Shown: one piece after another, positions 26,001 to 38,722 of the stretch
How positions within the stretch are numbered: the stretch's first letter is position 1
How the letters are laid out: every line of letters begins with the position of its first letter
NCBI GenBank assembly: GCA_034008185.1
Contig: CM067082.1
Location: forward strand, 126,977,988-127,041,987
Length of the DNA: 64,000 nt
Reading direction: 5' to 3'
Source: Gorsachius magnificus
Lineage: Eukaryota; Chordata; Aves; Pelecaniformes; Ardeidae
Notes under the pieces: generated by a model
Databases searched by the model: none
Told to the model about the DNA's origin: nothing
Seen by the model: the letters and a program-made list of their open reading frames with translations, nothing else
Program-made: the position numbers and the translations under genes

Positions 26001-29000
26001 TTGGGGTGGTTATCAGTGGGTAAAAAAGATTGGAAAAGCTCCTTTCTTGGCATTAAGGTTTTTCAAAGCTGTGCAATTTTAAAATAAGATACCCTGGATA
26101 AAAATAGTATGATGTCCAATCATCATATTTAATTGGGCAGAAACTCAGTGACTGAGTAGTTTAAAAATAGATGGAATAAAGTTTTATATTAAAAGAGTAA
26201 CGCCCCAGAGCTCATGCCTAACTGCTATAACTCATTTTGTCGGAAAGCTGCAGACCTTTATTCCACTTCTTAATACACCTCTTGAATTTGTGCCATTTCA
26301 GAGCTGCTACATACTCTTTTTCAGAGCTGCCAGACCAGAGTTCAGGAGGTATTTTTCTGAGGTTCAGAGAGGCATTTTTCTACCTCTCCCTCCTCACTCC
26401 ATTAGCACTGGCAAATGCAGAGTTCACTGTTGCATGAAGTCCAGCCCTAGTATTGCTGGTTACTGGTATGTCTGCTGGATTTCATTGTTGCTTCAAGTCT
26501 CTTCTTTTTAGAGTACACTCCTACGTCCCCCAGTAGGCGTGCTAATAATTTTACCGCTTTTTTCCCCCCTATTTCTGTGGTCTGATAATCTTAAGTATTG
26601 CATCTACTCTTATTGTGGATGATCCAACCCTAGATTATATGGATGGGAAGAAGAGAAAAGAAATAAACCAGCAATTGTCATGTCTTAGAAAGATGGAGTT
26701 CAACAATTTCACAGTCTAAAGGGGGGATGATGTTTCACCTCCTGCCTGCCAACCATTACTGGAGATGACAGCTGATCACAATACAGAAGAATTAAATAAC
26801 CTTTGTATTTGTTGTTGCTGTTATAACTTTTAGGATGGAGCAAAAGGTAATACTCACCCAACTTTTATCTTCAATGGTAATGAAATTTTCTTGATTTTCT
26901 TATCTCAGTAGAGGTAGGTATTTAAAATGAGCTTTGTTTAAAAGAGTAAGACAAATACTTGTAAAACATATATAGGCTTTACCATGCTTTGACAAGCACT
27001 GTCAGACTATTTCACTAGCACATTACTTTACCAGGAAGGTCTTTCTTCTCCAGCTTATATGCAGCAAGTTGTGAGAGGTGAATGATGGAAGAGTCGAGCC
27101 ATATTATTTAACTTTTGTGTGCCAGATGGCCTCTCTTATTTCAGAAAATAACATTTTCTGCATTTGTATTAGTATAGTGATCACAGAAGGACATTCCATT
27201 ACTGAAAATGAGTTGGAAATGAAGCTGAGGACAAATGACGTTTTGATTTGACTGTGGACTTGTGATTTAATCATTGGATGCTCTTGGGTTTCAGGGGATT
27301 CTTTTCTTTTTTCCTTTTTTTCTAAATGTATGTGTTCTCAAAGTGCTCACTTGAGACCTGAACTTTATTTACACATGGACATGTTTGCAAAATCAGGCCC
27401 TTGTTGCTGTACTTTCTCTTTCCAAATTAAAAATTAAGACTAGGTAAGGAATATCAACTACTTTGGAAGTACCAGTCCATTTTAGATGACTAAAGGAGGC
27501 TTAGACCTCATAGTTACTTTAACCATCACAGACATATAAAAGGGGACAGGACAAGTATGGCATAAAAGTTTGCCGTCTCAAAAGCTATACTTGAACTTGA
27601 GTTGAAGTGACCTCCCCTCTTAGATATATAGTAAATATTTACTTGCACTCTAATCTTAAAATAATAGGAAGTACTCCAAACAATTGTGTTGCAGCTTTTT
27701 GCTCACATCAAAGTTGAAGTTTTTTGGGTTTTTTTATTGCACCCTGCCAAAGCTTTCCATTATAAGCACAAACTTCAACTGTACAAGTTTGATTATTAGC
27801 AATCAAGAAAAATTAGTCATCAAAAAGCTCTCCCAGACTGTAAAATTAATAGTAAAATAGTTTTAGCAGAAAACTTAAACCTGAACTGTTTGTTAGATTT
27901 TTTTTCTTTTACAGATTTATTTCCTTTACTTATTGTACTATTTAGAGAACTATTTTGGGTTTTCTGTTTAATTATGTGAGCATTTTTCCATCCCTTAGCA
28001 ATTGTACTATAGTTCAAAAAAGGAAATTGTGTTAGCTTCAAACATGACAAATCCTTTGGGTGTTTTTAATGGATTCTGTCATTTACGATAATCATTTGAG
28101 AAAACACAAAGAAATAAAAAAGTGGAATGCCGCTAAGTAGGAGAACTTGTAAGTCAAAACCAGCTGATAGTCAGGACTTCTAAAGTGGTTATTAGGAGTT
28201 TTTCTATCTAGTATGAACAGATAGTAACAGTCTTAAGTGAAAAATGAAACTTTCACAGTTGGTCTGAAAACCAATGGTATGAATAGTTTAAACATCTGAA
28301 AAATTTTATTTTATAACCCTTTTTATTTTGGTTTCCCCTGAAAGACAGGTAATTCCATTTAATTGCATGTGGGAAAGTACTTTCCAATGTTTTTCCATTT
28401 TTATAGTTAGTGTTATACTTCAGTACAATGTTGTAAAGTAAACTGTGAATGAAATAGTAGAATACACCCAGAACAGCAACCCTGTTTGGTAGGAGAGTGT
28501 GCGTGTGTGTTTTTCTGTTCTTAGAAAAAGTCTGGATATCTACTAAGGTATGTTATGAGCACAGCTGGGCCTGTTGGCTTCATTTTAATGCTTTCTGAGG
28601 GATAATAAGATTTACAAAACATGTCACTAAAACATATGCAGGCATATGTGTTTGCACAGAAATCTATGACATTTCTTAAAGACCCAGACATGGATTACAT
28701 TTGTGCCTTATGCTGAAAGCTGAGCGACGTCTAACAGGGGCAGCCACCAAGGCAGGGAATGACCACTTGAAATTGCTTGTGAGGACCACAACACTCATCA
28801 AGAGTATGAAATAGAAGGTGATTTGTGACCCTACAATTCTGCAAGGTGCTACATACATTGCAGAGGCCAGTTATGAGTGTTACAAAAGGACAGGTTTTAG
28901 AAAGAGTAAAAACCTTTGAGGCAGACTGATTGGAAAAACAAAAGAGGGGAGAAAAGGCACACTAGCATGGGATTAAGCAGAAATATTGGATGTTAGATTT

Positions 29001-32000
29001 GCTCCAGACACTGTTTTTTTCTGTCACATGTTCAACATGTATAAAATTTTCACTACATCATTAAGGAGTTCCAAAGAAATCTGTTCCATGATGAATGAAA
29101 AAAAAAATAAATTAGCCAGTCTACCACACGTGGAAGAATTACGCTGAAAAACAGCACTGTGAAATGGCTTCCTGTTTCCTGTGGCAGCAAAATAATTCTT
29201 AGAAAGAGTTAAAGTAGAATTGTTGGTACGCATTTATATTTTCCTTTGTGTAACTGTATCCTGAAGGCCTGCTTTGGAAAGTTGGGTGAGTAAGGCAATA
29301 TGGAGCCCTAAAGAAACTCCAGTTGTATTAAAATTCTGTAAGTGTTTCAACTTTTACTGCTACGTGTGGAAAACTAAAAGCCTGGATTCTTTGGCTTATG
29401 TGCAAACTATTTATTTTTTGTTCAGACAGGAGCTCATGCAATTGCAATAAAATTTTTTTAAAGAGCAAACTTAGAAGTCAGCAAAATTTTGACTGTAAAT
29501 TCTGCATGTATATTAGGAGAAAATATATACATAGGAGCCTAAGAAAATACTTTTCTTTAATCAAGTCAAGACTTCTCATGATCATACACAAAGCTGGGAT
29601 TTACAATGGGATTAAAATTGGCCCAGACACCCTTGTGACTCAGAAGTGATTCCACCAAAATTCTTGAACTTGCCCACTGTAATCTGGGGAAGAACTTGGC
29701 CTATCCTTCAAAACTGGCCCAAATGACACACTCTTTTCTAGGCCATTTTCTCTAGTGACGTACATATTGTGGCACAAGGATGTGTCTGTTAAAAGATCTA
29801 CAAGAATTACTATAGATTCTAGCTTTTACTTTTTTTAATGTAATGTCTTACGTGTGAGGAATGGGGGCAAGTCATATATATATTTATAGCATGTCAGCTA
29901 AGGAAGAAAGTGCATAAGTCTTGGTGAAGTCCAGAAATTACACCTTGATTTCAGCAAACTTTGGGTAAGGTGACTATGTGTAAAAGAAATTGAAGTCTAT
30001 TTGCATATGGTAAAACACAATGAATGGTTATTAGAAGGTTATTTACAAATTTACAATGAAGATTTATTGTAATGATATCTGAAAACTAAATAACTGAGAT
30101 CTTTACATGGACTAACACGTTTGTAACACCTCATTAAAAGTGTTTTATTCACAAATTCAAAGAATAATATCCACAAGGTCTGAACTTTCTAAGCAACAGA
30201 ATTATCAGCAAGAGCTGACTGCCATTTGGAAAGCAGACATCACTAGTTTTGCGGCGGAATGTACGGCTGCTTTAAATGCAAAGGACTTTGAATGTAAATT
30301 TGAAAACACATAAAACTAATGGCCATTTATATAAAGAAGTTAATGTAGAAACAGTGTTTGTAAAATGCATTGCTTGACATATGTTCCCATCCCCACTGTA
30401 GTTTGGATTCTTAATATTAACAGTGGCAGTCTGGCTTTACAGAGAAAAATATAACTATTTTCATGATATTTAAATTCTAGATAGCATGTGCAGCATACAT
30501 ACCGGTATAATTTATATATATATTTCCTACCAGCAAGTCACTATAACATATTTTTCCATTCCTTAGCCTCATCTTTGTTTTTGCTGGCAATATCTTAAGC
30601 TAAATATTTAGTAATTTATGTCATATAAAGTGGAGCAACCTCAACTATATTTTAACTATGACAGAGGCAGACCTACATACACTTGTGAGAAAGCATCTCC
30701 TTAAAAAGCTCACTGGCCAAAAGGATTAAATCATCTAGAGTGCATTCTTTATCATTCAAGTAGTCTAGGGGTTGTTTTTTTCAGACAGGAATTAAATATG
30801 GCCTTTTGTTAAACCTGAGTCCCAGGACACTGCCTATGTTGCCTGCTCTAATATTTTCAGCAGGACAAAGGTCTCCCTGGTTCACGAAGCTAAAATGAAA
30901 ACTGCAACCCTGCATTTTAGGGAGGTAAGACTTGTTGAGGGGTCATTATCTAACTAACTTCTGTGTGTCATATGCTCTTTTCTCTTCTTAAGCAGCCACT
31001 TCCCTACAGTTTGTAGCGCTTTACATCTTTCATGTACCATCTTTGCAGGAAAAAAAATCTAGTTTCCTATGTATTATTTACAATAAAATAGGGACAAAAG
31101 GAATATTTTAATGCCTCTTTGGAGTTCTGATACAGCTGCTGTCCAGGGAGGGGACTTTCATCAGACCGATGATGATGATGACTGAGGCATGCACAGTGTT
31201 TGGGGTGGGTTTGGTTGCTCTTCACTTTTATTCTGCTTCCTTTGGGTAGGGAAGAGCCTCTGTGGGAGATGTCTAGGAGGTGAGACCCAAGGGAAGGAAG
31301 ATTATATAAACTTCTATCTCAACTGTTTTCTTCACTTGGATGTCTTTGTTCCAAGAGGCTTCTGCATGGAAAATGACTTGGTTTAATTTTGTAGGTTAAC
31401 TCTTACTCAGGAGGACTCACCGCTAATCTGTGGGGGAATGGTGCTGGCAGCTCTCACCTTCATTTAATGAAGCTCTTCTACATTAAAGCAGGTTATACAA
31501 ATGGTTCAGTAAATAGGCAAACAATTGCCATGTGTACGTTACTTGATGCTGCATATAAGAGCTGTTATCTCCAGAACTCCAAATGGGAATTGGAAGTCCC
31601 ACTGGATAAAGTCCTATTAAAATGCAGCCTGTAAAGTTTCTGTAAGGGAAATCCTGTGTCTTCTGTCCTAACCTAAGCTGTAATTGTATAAACATTTGGG
31701 ACTGAGAGTAGTGTCTTCCACATGAAGATCTACTAACTAGTGTAATTATTCATATGAGAGAATTCATATGTTGTCTTCCATATTTGCATGGCTTGAAGAA
31801 ATGACAAGCACATGCTATGTAGTTAGATCCATCAGATGACCTGGCAGAAGCACATCTTTTCCAGCATAGGTATCTTCAAGAACCTGCAACATTAGTTATC
31901 ACAGTGTTACAAATCAGTGTTTCCAATACTGCAGTGTAATTCCTAGACTTGTACTCTCAGGGGGCAGTAATAACAAAAAAAGTTGGCAGCAACAACTAGT

Positions 32001-34120
32001 AGGTAATGGTTTAGGATGGTATATAGTGTGTTTCAGAATACCCACAGGTTTTGCTGTGCCAGTTCATGTTTTTTTTGGGAGTGGATATGAGGCTGTTTTA
32101 AATTGTAAATTGTCACAGACTGGGTTAGAAAACATTAACTCAATAAGCAAACAAAAGTTTGCTTTCATTAGAATGAAAAGAAGGATTCATGTAATTTTGA
32201 CATTGTACTTGTGCTACTGTGCAGCTTTGCCCATTTGCACATGCAGAGTTGTGAATTGTGGCAATGACGATGCTTTTTTCCAATTTTCAGAAAGAATTCT
32301 CTAAAAACATTTAGGGAATTGCAGCTCCAGAAATACTTTTAATGATATTCTCAAAAGAGGCACTGAGATTTAATATGTTCAGTGATTTGGAACTGTACAT
32401 GTAACTGAGGAAAATCTTCTAATATTATTTAAATTACTTTAAAAGGAAGAAAACTTATGAAACAAAAATAGATTAATTTACTCTGCAGCATTTGGTTGTG
32501 TAGTCTCAACTGGTGCAGATAAGAGTAGGTGCATCAAAGTAAGCATAACTCTGTAGTTTTGTATAGCCCAGGAATTAGCTAATTTTTTTGGTACAAAGAT
32601 TATATTCAAAAGTAGGGAGTAAAGATTTAAATTAGGATCCTGCAAAGCAATGGGCAATGTTTTGGACATAGGGTAAGTTTACATATGAATGCTGAGCAAC
32701 TTTGAGATGAAAATAGAAAAAAATGTCATGGAAAAACTGCATAGTATTCTCTATTAAATGTCAAAAGTGTTTCAAAGTGACTATTTCTGGGTAAATCTTG
32801 TTCTCACACGTAGTTGCTGGCAAAACAATAGGAACCATATGGAGACCTTTATGCCAGCTCCTTGCTGCTGTCTCAGTGAAGTATTTCATTTTGTCAGAAA
32901 ATATAATTAACTATAAAGCATCAGAAACAATTAGTTTAGGCAATTCAGCTGTATACTAGTATACCAGTACATACTTCTGACCATTAAAAAATATAGTTGT
33001 CCTCCCCGTAATATCTCTTTGCAACTGTAATAGTACAAAGTTGCCAATTTTCTTCAAAGGCATTTCAGATTAATGATATTTTCTTAGCTATTGCTCTGAT
33101 ACTAAAGTACTTTTCCCTAAGTTCATATTGCCAATATCTTTGTTATCATTGAATAACATATAATTGTTGTGTCCTATTGATGTTTAGAAGCTCTAAAGCT
33201 TTTGTTTACGCGTTAGTGATTTAAACAAATGTAAAGGAATTATTTGAAAGAAATGCTCTTTCATGCAGCATTAAACTACTCAGAAGTCACAAGCTTTTTG
33301 CTTTGATTACTTTGTATAGATTGTTTCATTTTAAACTAAATAACCATGTAGTAGTTCTTTGCAAACACTTGAACAATGTTTAGAGGAAGGTATGCAATTA
33401 AAAATATCTAATTTAGCCAACTTCACTATAAATTTCCAGTGAAATAAATTTACGAACAGGTTGTTCATAGTAGAAGCTTTCTGAGAACAAGTGTTGGAAG
33501 TTGTGAGTGAAAGTTGAAAACCTGGACATTGAATAACAACTCCAGGGGTGAAATTCCAATGGCCTTCTTGTCGCAAATCATTAGTGGTTATTGTCACTAC
33601 TCACTGTCACTATGGATATCAGGATTTGAAACCCATCTGCAACTGCTAATAGAGCACTACCAATTTTTGAAAATTCTTGTCTGGGATCTTCCATTGCAGG
33701 TATTAACTGAAAGTTCATTTCTGTCTGAGAAATGAAGGTGCGTCAGCTCTTCAACTAATCCAAGAAAAAACAGCAGGTCCTTCCTGCACATTTTGCCTGT
33801 GATTCTGATCCTACCCAGTTAGCAGCAGATCTTTCTGTCACGGATATTCTGACCAGTCTCTATTCCCTGTTCTGTGACCAGTCCTTTTTTCCCTAGGCAT
33901 TCATCAAAAGCAAGAATACCAAAATGACCACTTTTCATGTTCTACACATAGCAGTTGGATCCTATGTTTGCTTGGTATGCTTCATCTCTCAATGATGTAG
34001 AGAGAAGGAAATAGGAACTCTGGCAGGACAATACAAATGCTGGCGTTAACAGCAATCCTTTCCTTAGAGTAAAGTAAAAGTAAGTTTTGAGGGTGGGGAA
34101 TAATGCAATTAGTAATGATT
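20100..34120. other. Intron 1, fourth segment: no gene seen
   Basis: Long unique AT-rich stretch with only short chance frames. It includes poly-G runs (21331-21340 and 21704-21712), a short GAT tract (31168-31181) and one candidate recursive-splicing motif at 23259. No conserved coding or large repeat sequence is recognised. Confidence 0.55.
31168..31181. repeat. (GAT)n short microsatellite
   Basis: Four to five GAT units, directly readable. Confidence 0.75.
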
Positions 34121-34126
34121 TTTTGC

Positions 34127-34142
34127 AAAAAAAAAAAAAAAA
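34127..34142. repeat. Poly-A tract
   Basis: Sixteen consecutive A residues. No recognisable retrotransposon body lies upstream. Confidence 0.85.
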
Positions 34143-34278
34143 GAGGTATTGTTAATCTCAGGAAAACTCTAATCCTCTAAAGACCTGTAGAACAGTCATT
34201 TATAGCTTTGAATGTCTTTCCAGATGGTACCTTCTACATCAATTACCAACAAGCATTTTTGTCTAACAGGAGATTAGT

Positions 34279-34352
34279 ATTTAATATTTTAAACAAATTA
34301 AATAATATATTAATTACATATTATTAAATTATTAAATAATATTTTTAATATA
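34279..34352. repeat. AT-only low-complexity tract with inverted TAAT/ATTA arms
   Basis: Nearly pure A/T over more than 70 bases with repeated TTAAATAATAT and ATATTATTAAAT words in opposite orientations. These could pair as a cruciform or hairpin. The tract also contains many TAAT cores. Confidence 0.75.
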
Positions 34353-36859
34353 GATGCTGCCTGGAGTTTCTGAAAACTGATAAAAACAGTTCTGAGAAAG
34401 AGGTATGACCTGCATCCCTCAAAGCAATGTTTAACTGCCTACGTTACTTGACATCCAAAGAACAAAGGTTTGCAAAAGGGAGACTGATAAGGTACAAATA
34501 CCTGCATGTAGGTTACATCTTCTGGGAGCGTGCCAGAATTTGTCTGGGAGAAGGTGGAAGACAGACAATATAGATTGCTGTATTTTTCATCAAGTGGTTT
34601 GTACCATCTGTACATATTTTATGTGCGCCTTTTGAGAGGCAAGGAGTGTAACTTAGATCGCCCTAGGCTTTGTTCTCTGCCTCGACACCTACCATTTGGC
34701 ATAAGATGTAGCCAGTAGAAGAAAACTAAGGTTGCTGGGACTTTTTTCTTGTCTTAGTTGCAACAGCTGCAAAACAGATGTAGGCGATGTGAGTTCTGCC
34801 AAAAATCTTTTCCAAGTCTCCCACCCATTTTCCACCAAAGAGAAGCTGGTCAGGTGATATGAACAGAGACCTGAAGGTCAGAATGAGATGGGAGCTCCCA
34901 GTCCTGGCTCTATAGAGGCTGTTAAAAAGAAACAATCAGAAAACCTAGATTTACCGCTTTGGAAATTAAAACAACCAAAATTTCTAAAATTACTGTTCCA
35001 AGTAGTATGATGTCAATAGGAAATAAAAGTCAATCTGTACATGAACCATGGCAACACTGCAGCAGAGAGGGTCAGATGACAGCAAGAGTTTATAACTGGT
35101 GTTCACCTAATTAGCATCCGTCTAAGTTTCTTTTTAGATATATTTTCAGTATCTCAAATACATTAAGCAAAATACAATTGTCTTGCTGTCCAGATCTTTG
35201 CTGAGTTTCCTACTATTGCAGTTGTTCTGTTGTGTGAACCTCAGTACTGAGAGGGAGTCAGCTTTCTGTGTACCCGTCTCAGGTTTCTGTGTACCTCTTC
35301 AACTTTTGCTTTCAATGATATTTGAATATACCGTGGGGTTTTTCAGAGTATCTTGGCTATTACAAATGCATTAAATGACATTCACAACAAATAAATAAAA
35401 ACCTGAAACTTTTCTGACTGTGTCAGTCTGCTGATGAAATGATACTGCTGACAAAACTGTGGCTTCCAGGCACTTAAACTCCAGCATTGACTTAAAGTTA
35501 GTATCCAGCAATGGCAGAAATGTCTAAATAATCAGTTGTCCAAGCATGCTTCTGTTTACACAGAATCTCTGTGGGCTAGCATTTCTAGCAGTGCTGAATC
35601 CTCTGTGCTGGCAGAGGTGAAGGACAAATGCTACTCATGCAGTTACATTTCCCTTTCCTTACATCAGTATCCCAGGAACCTGGAATTTAGATGCTAAGCA
35701 CATCTTTAAACTGGGAACTCAGGGCCATGAGTATTACCCTGAACAATGACTTGGCTCATTATACTTTTACTGGATGTACAGTAATTCTGTTTTCCTTATG
35801 GAATCATCTTCTTGCAGAAAAATTGTTTGTGTTATACGTCTCAGTCACTTACAGAGATTGGTATCCTCCTGGGAGATGTTTGGATGGGTACTCCTGAAGT
35901 TTTTGCCTTTGATCATTCACAATAGCAGTAGCTACCAAGGTTTTACACATTTGACCCTACTTTCTGTTGCATTTCCAGGCTTATGTCTTAATTTCTAGTA
36001 TTTATTTTTCAATATGCTGTCAGTGTCATCTGTAGGTGCATTACTTTTATTTAAAGTCGCAACCTTTAGTTTGGAAACATGGATCTTTCTTACAGAAAGT
36101 ACTGACATGGGAAGACTTCTTGGCTCATGGCCTCACATGGGCACAGATTTACCAAGACAGTTAAGAGGACTTTAGCAATGGCTTGCATGAAATACATTTC
36201 CATGTTGTACTGAAGATAAGCAGTTTGCACACCCACCTGCTTTCAAACATGTATGAAACATGTCTCTGGTGGTATAAGAATGGTAAGTCCGAATGCTAAG
36301 AAAAATGAGTTAAGTATCTCTCTTCAGTGATTCATTGGAATACTGATATAGGGGTTTAAGTATTTAAATTCAGTTCATCTATGTAGTATTTGGACTTTAT
36401 GATGAGGCGGCAGACAAGGAAATTTCAAGGAAGAAAAGCAATGTGCATGTTCCTGCAATGGAAAAATGAGGAGAGAAGTTATAGTGACTCTAGTTTGCCA
36501 AGTAGTATGAAGGAAGAAATGTGGACTTCTAGGTTTAAGATGGTTTTGATCTGTCAAGTTTTCTATGTTGAGTTTGGCTAATGGACCTTGGCCCCACGCT
36601 GTAGTCAATGGGTGTGCCATCTAATGGGGTCTTATCCTAGAAAATCCCTGCTCCAGTTGTGGCTGAACAGCTCCCAAACCCACTCAACAACATTGTTGGA
36701 TACCCTCAGTCATACACACTAGCAGAACAACCATGTGTGAAGCAAAGTTCTGCGTGTCATGTCAGAAAAATTTAAGAGGTTTCGTGATTTGAATCCATTG
36801 GCTTTAAAACATTTTAAATTAATGACTATAGCACTGAGTCAACCATCAACAGTTCTCAT

Positions 36860-36885
36860 AAAAAAAAAAAAAAAAAAAAAAAAAA
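36860..36885. repeat. Poly-A tract (about 26 A)
   Basis: The longest A homopolymer in the window. The sequence just upstream is ordinary unique DNA and I see no target-site duplication, so a retrotransposed origin is not shown. Confidence 0.85.
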
Positions 36886-37260
36886 GAGTTCCCTTCCCAG
36901 CAACAGAGTAAGTGACAAAAAGTGAAAACATAGATAGTTGACTGTAGTTCTGAAACCAGACCCACTGGCCAGTTGGACAGTCTCAGGCATGTGGATGATT
37001 CATCTGACACAGAGACCCAGGGAGTGATTTCTTGTGGGCCTGTTCATTTGGATGTTGATGCAGGTTTCTATTTAAATCAGCAGCTGAAGTGTGAATTTGT
37101 CTGTGACATTTTTAAGATGGCTCATGAAGCCAGAATTTGACTAATGATACTCCTACTGATCTCCTGCTAATTTTGGATTTATAGGTGTTGTATCATACCC
37201 AAACTTATAAATGTCTGGTCCATTTTTTTTCTTTCCACTCTCTCGTTCTCTGTTTTCTAC

Positions 37261-37292
37261 TCTTTTCTTTCTTTCTTTTTTTTTTTTTTTTT
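37261..37292. repeat. T/CT-rich tract
   Basis: TCTTTTCTTTCTTTC followed by a long T run ending before ACAG. It resembles a polypyrimidine tract plus AG (TTTTTTACAG), but what follows is not coding. Confidence 0.8.
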
Positions 37293-38085
37293 ACAGTTTG
37301 TTCTCTTTTCATTTATTTAAACAGACTTAACTGACAGCAACACAATGACTGTCACTGAGTTCAGTAGTTTGGCTCAGGACCAAATGTACCTGTTTCTGAG
37401 GCTAAAAGGCATGAGGAGGGTGGCAATGAAACTTTCATCAAAGCTTCTCTGATTGTGGCCAAAGTGTTCCTTAGGTAATGAGCTGTAGTGGTAGCAAATT
37501 TCCTATGCTGATACCAGCTGTGGCATAACCTCCCTACCTGCACCTTGGTATGAGTAGAAGGAGATCCCATTATCACATGGAATGTGCTCACTGATTTCTT
37601 TTTGATGTGTTGAATTTCCTATGCTTTGTCTGTTACCTTCCCCTGAAAATGTGTTCTTTAAAGTAGGTTGTTGTCTTAAAGTATTAGTGAAATGATAGGA
37701 GAGAGATATTCTTGAACTATTACTCATTAAGACACTAGTCAAACGATACACATCCTGTACTGGTTGGATGCACTGAGAGTTGCCAGAAGTGGGAAGGAAC
37801 TGAAGCTTTGCAGAAATTCTACAGAGAACTGTTAGGAAATGAAACACTGCAAGGTTTTAAGCCAAAGTTTGATGTGCATGAATGGAAGCAGCAGATCACG
37901 TCAGTCAGAATTACTGCGGCTTTCCTGATTTACAGTGAAGAATCCATAGGTATGAAGGCAAGGTTGTGTTTCTGAGAGAAGAAAGTTTGAAGAATGTAAC
38001 TTAAGCACATTGTTATCTTTGGGCTTGTTTCCTATTTAGCTGTACACTTGTGATTACTTCCATTTTTTCATCTTTTATTTTTCAG

Positions 38086-38258
38086 ACTCCCAAGAAGGAA
38101 ACTACAAGTCAGAGGTCAACAGTAAACCCAGGAAGGAAAGGACAGCTTTCACCAAGGAGCAAATCAGAGAGCTAGAAGCAGAATTTGCTCATCATAACTA
38201 TTTGACCAGGCTGAGGAGATATGAGATAGCAGTAAACCTTGACCTCACTGAAAGACAG
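38086..38258 (+). CDS. MEOX2: MEOX2 exon 2: pre-homeodomain linker and homeodomain residues 1-44
   Basis: MEOX2 (also called GAX) is a nuclear homeodomain transcription factor of paraxial mesoderm, limb muscle precursors and vascular smooth muscle and endothelium. The exon is 173 bp. The first two bases complete an Asp codon split by intron 1, followed by 57 whole codons starting [10 protein letters not shown]. The homeodomain starts at the Pro codon at 38127 and shows RTAFT (positions 5-9), the helix 1 core LEAEF, and the helix 2 segment [14 protein letters not shown]. It is flanked by acceptor TTTTTCAG (to 38085) and donor CAG|GTACTG (GT at 38259-38260). The donor falls between homeodomain residues 44 and 45 in phase 0, so the reading frame continues into exon 3. 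The [12 protein letters not shown] segment and the surrounding linker distinguish MEOX from HOX proteins, and the linker favours MEOX2 over MEOX1. No stops or frameshifts are seen. Confidence 0.97.
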
Positions 38259-38722
38259 GTACTGATGCAAAATAATGGACTTTAAATGCTTGCCCAGTAT
38301 TCACCAGTGGTTAGTAGCTCCTCACAGTAGAGTTCCCAAATACTGCATGCACAAGCAGTTGATTTGATTGCATGTAACAAATATGAGCATCTTGTTTTAG
38401 TCTATTAAATATATGCAGTTGCCATTTGTCCAGAGTTTCTGAACATCCTGTTTCCAGATGGCAGCAAGAATGGGAACACCAGCAGAACTGGAATACAAGC
38501 ATTTTTAACCACTTTATCTTACCCTGCACTGTGAAAGCAGAGGAGACGACGAAATTTCTTATCACTGTTACCGGTTTCCTGCTCACCAAACCCTGGTCCG
38601 GGAAACACTTCTGTATGTGCTCAAGTTTCATCGTGCATGTTGTCACATTGATTTCTAATGGAAATACTCATGTTGAGCATGTACTGAAGTGTTTCAGGAT
38701 TCCATCCCAACACACTAAATAG

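Larger units (their letters stand above)
1..38085 (+). other. MEOX2: MEOX2 intron 1 (3' part; 5' end outside window)
   Basis: This is inferred from the first recognisable exon, at 38086, which begins with the second and third bases of an Asp codon, so a coding exon must precede it. No upstream exon is present: I looked for the His/Gln-rich N-terminal coding sequence (runs of CAC/CAT/CAG codons) and found none. The intron ends with a good acceptor, a pyrimidine-rich stretch at 38060-38083 followed by AG at 38084-38085. At least 38 kb is consistent with the very long first intron of vertebrate MEOX2. The contents are AT-leaning unique sequence, microsatellites and eroded repeats, listed separately. 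Confidence 0.9.
34353..38085. other. Intron 1, last segment before exon 2: no gene seen
   Basis: AT-rich unique sequence with a poly-A tract at 36860-36885 and a CT/T-rich tract at 37261-37292. Two overlapping minus-strand frames (37361-37847) show no recognisable domain. Confidence 0.6.

Noticed and set aside
36860..36885. Poly-A tract as the tail of a processed pseudogene or LINE
   Set aside because: No gene-like or LINE-like sequence and no target-site duplication could be seen beside it.
1..38085. Search for MEOX2 exon 1 within the window
   Set aside because: No His/Gln-codon tract, no GC-rich coding block of the expected size and no donor in the phase needed by exon 2. Exon 1 must lie upstream.
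37361..38722. Frames of about 75-115 codons on both strands around exon 2
   Set aside because: Sense and antisense frames overlap, none resembles a known protein, and only the spliced homeobox exon is supported.
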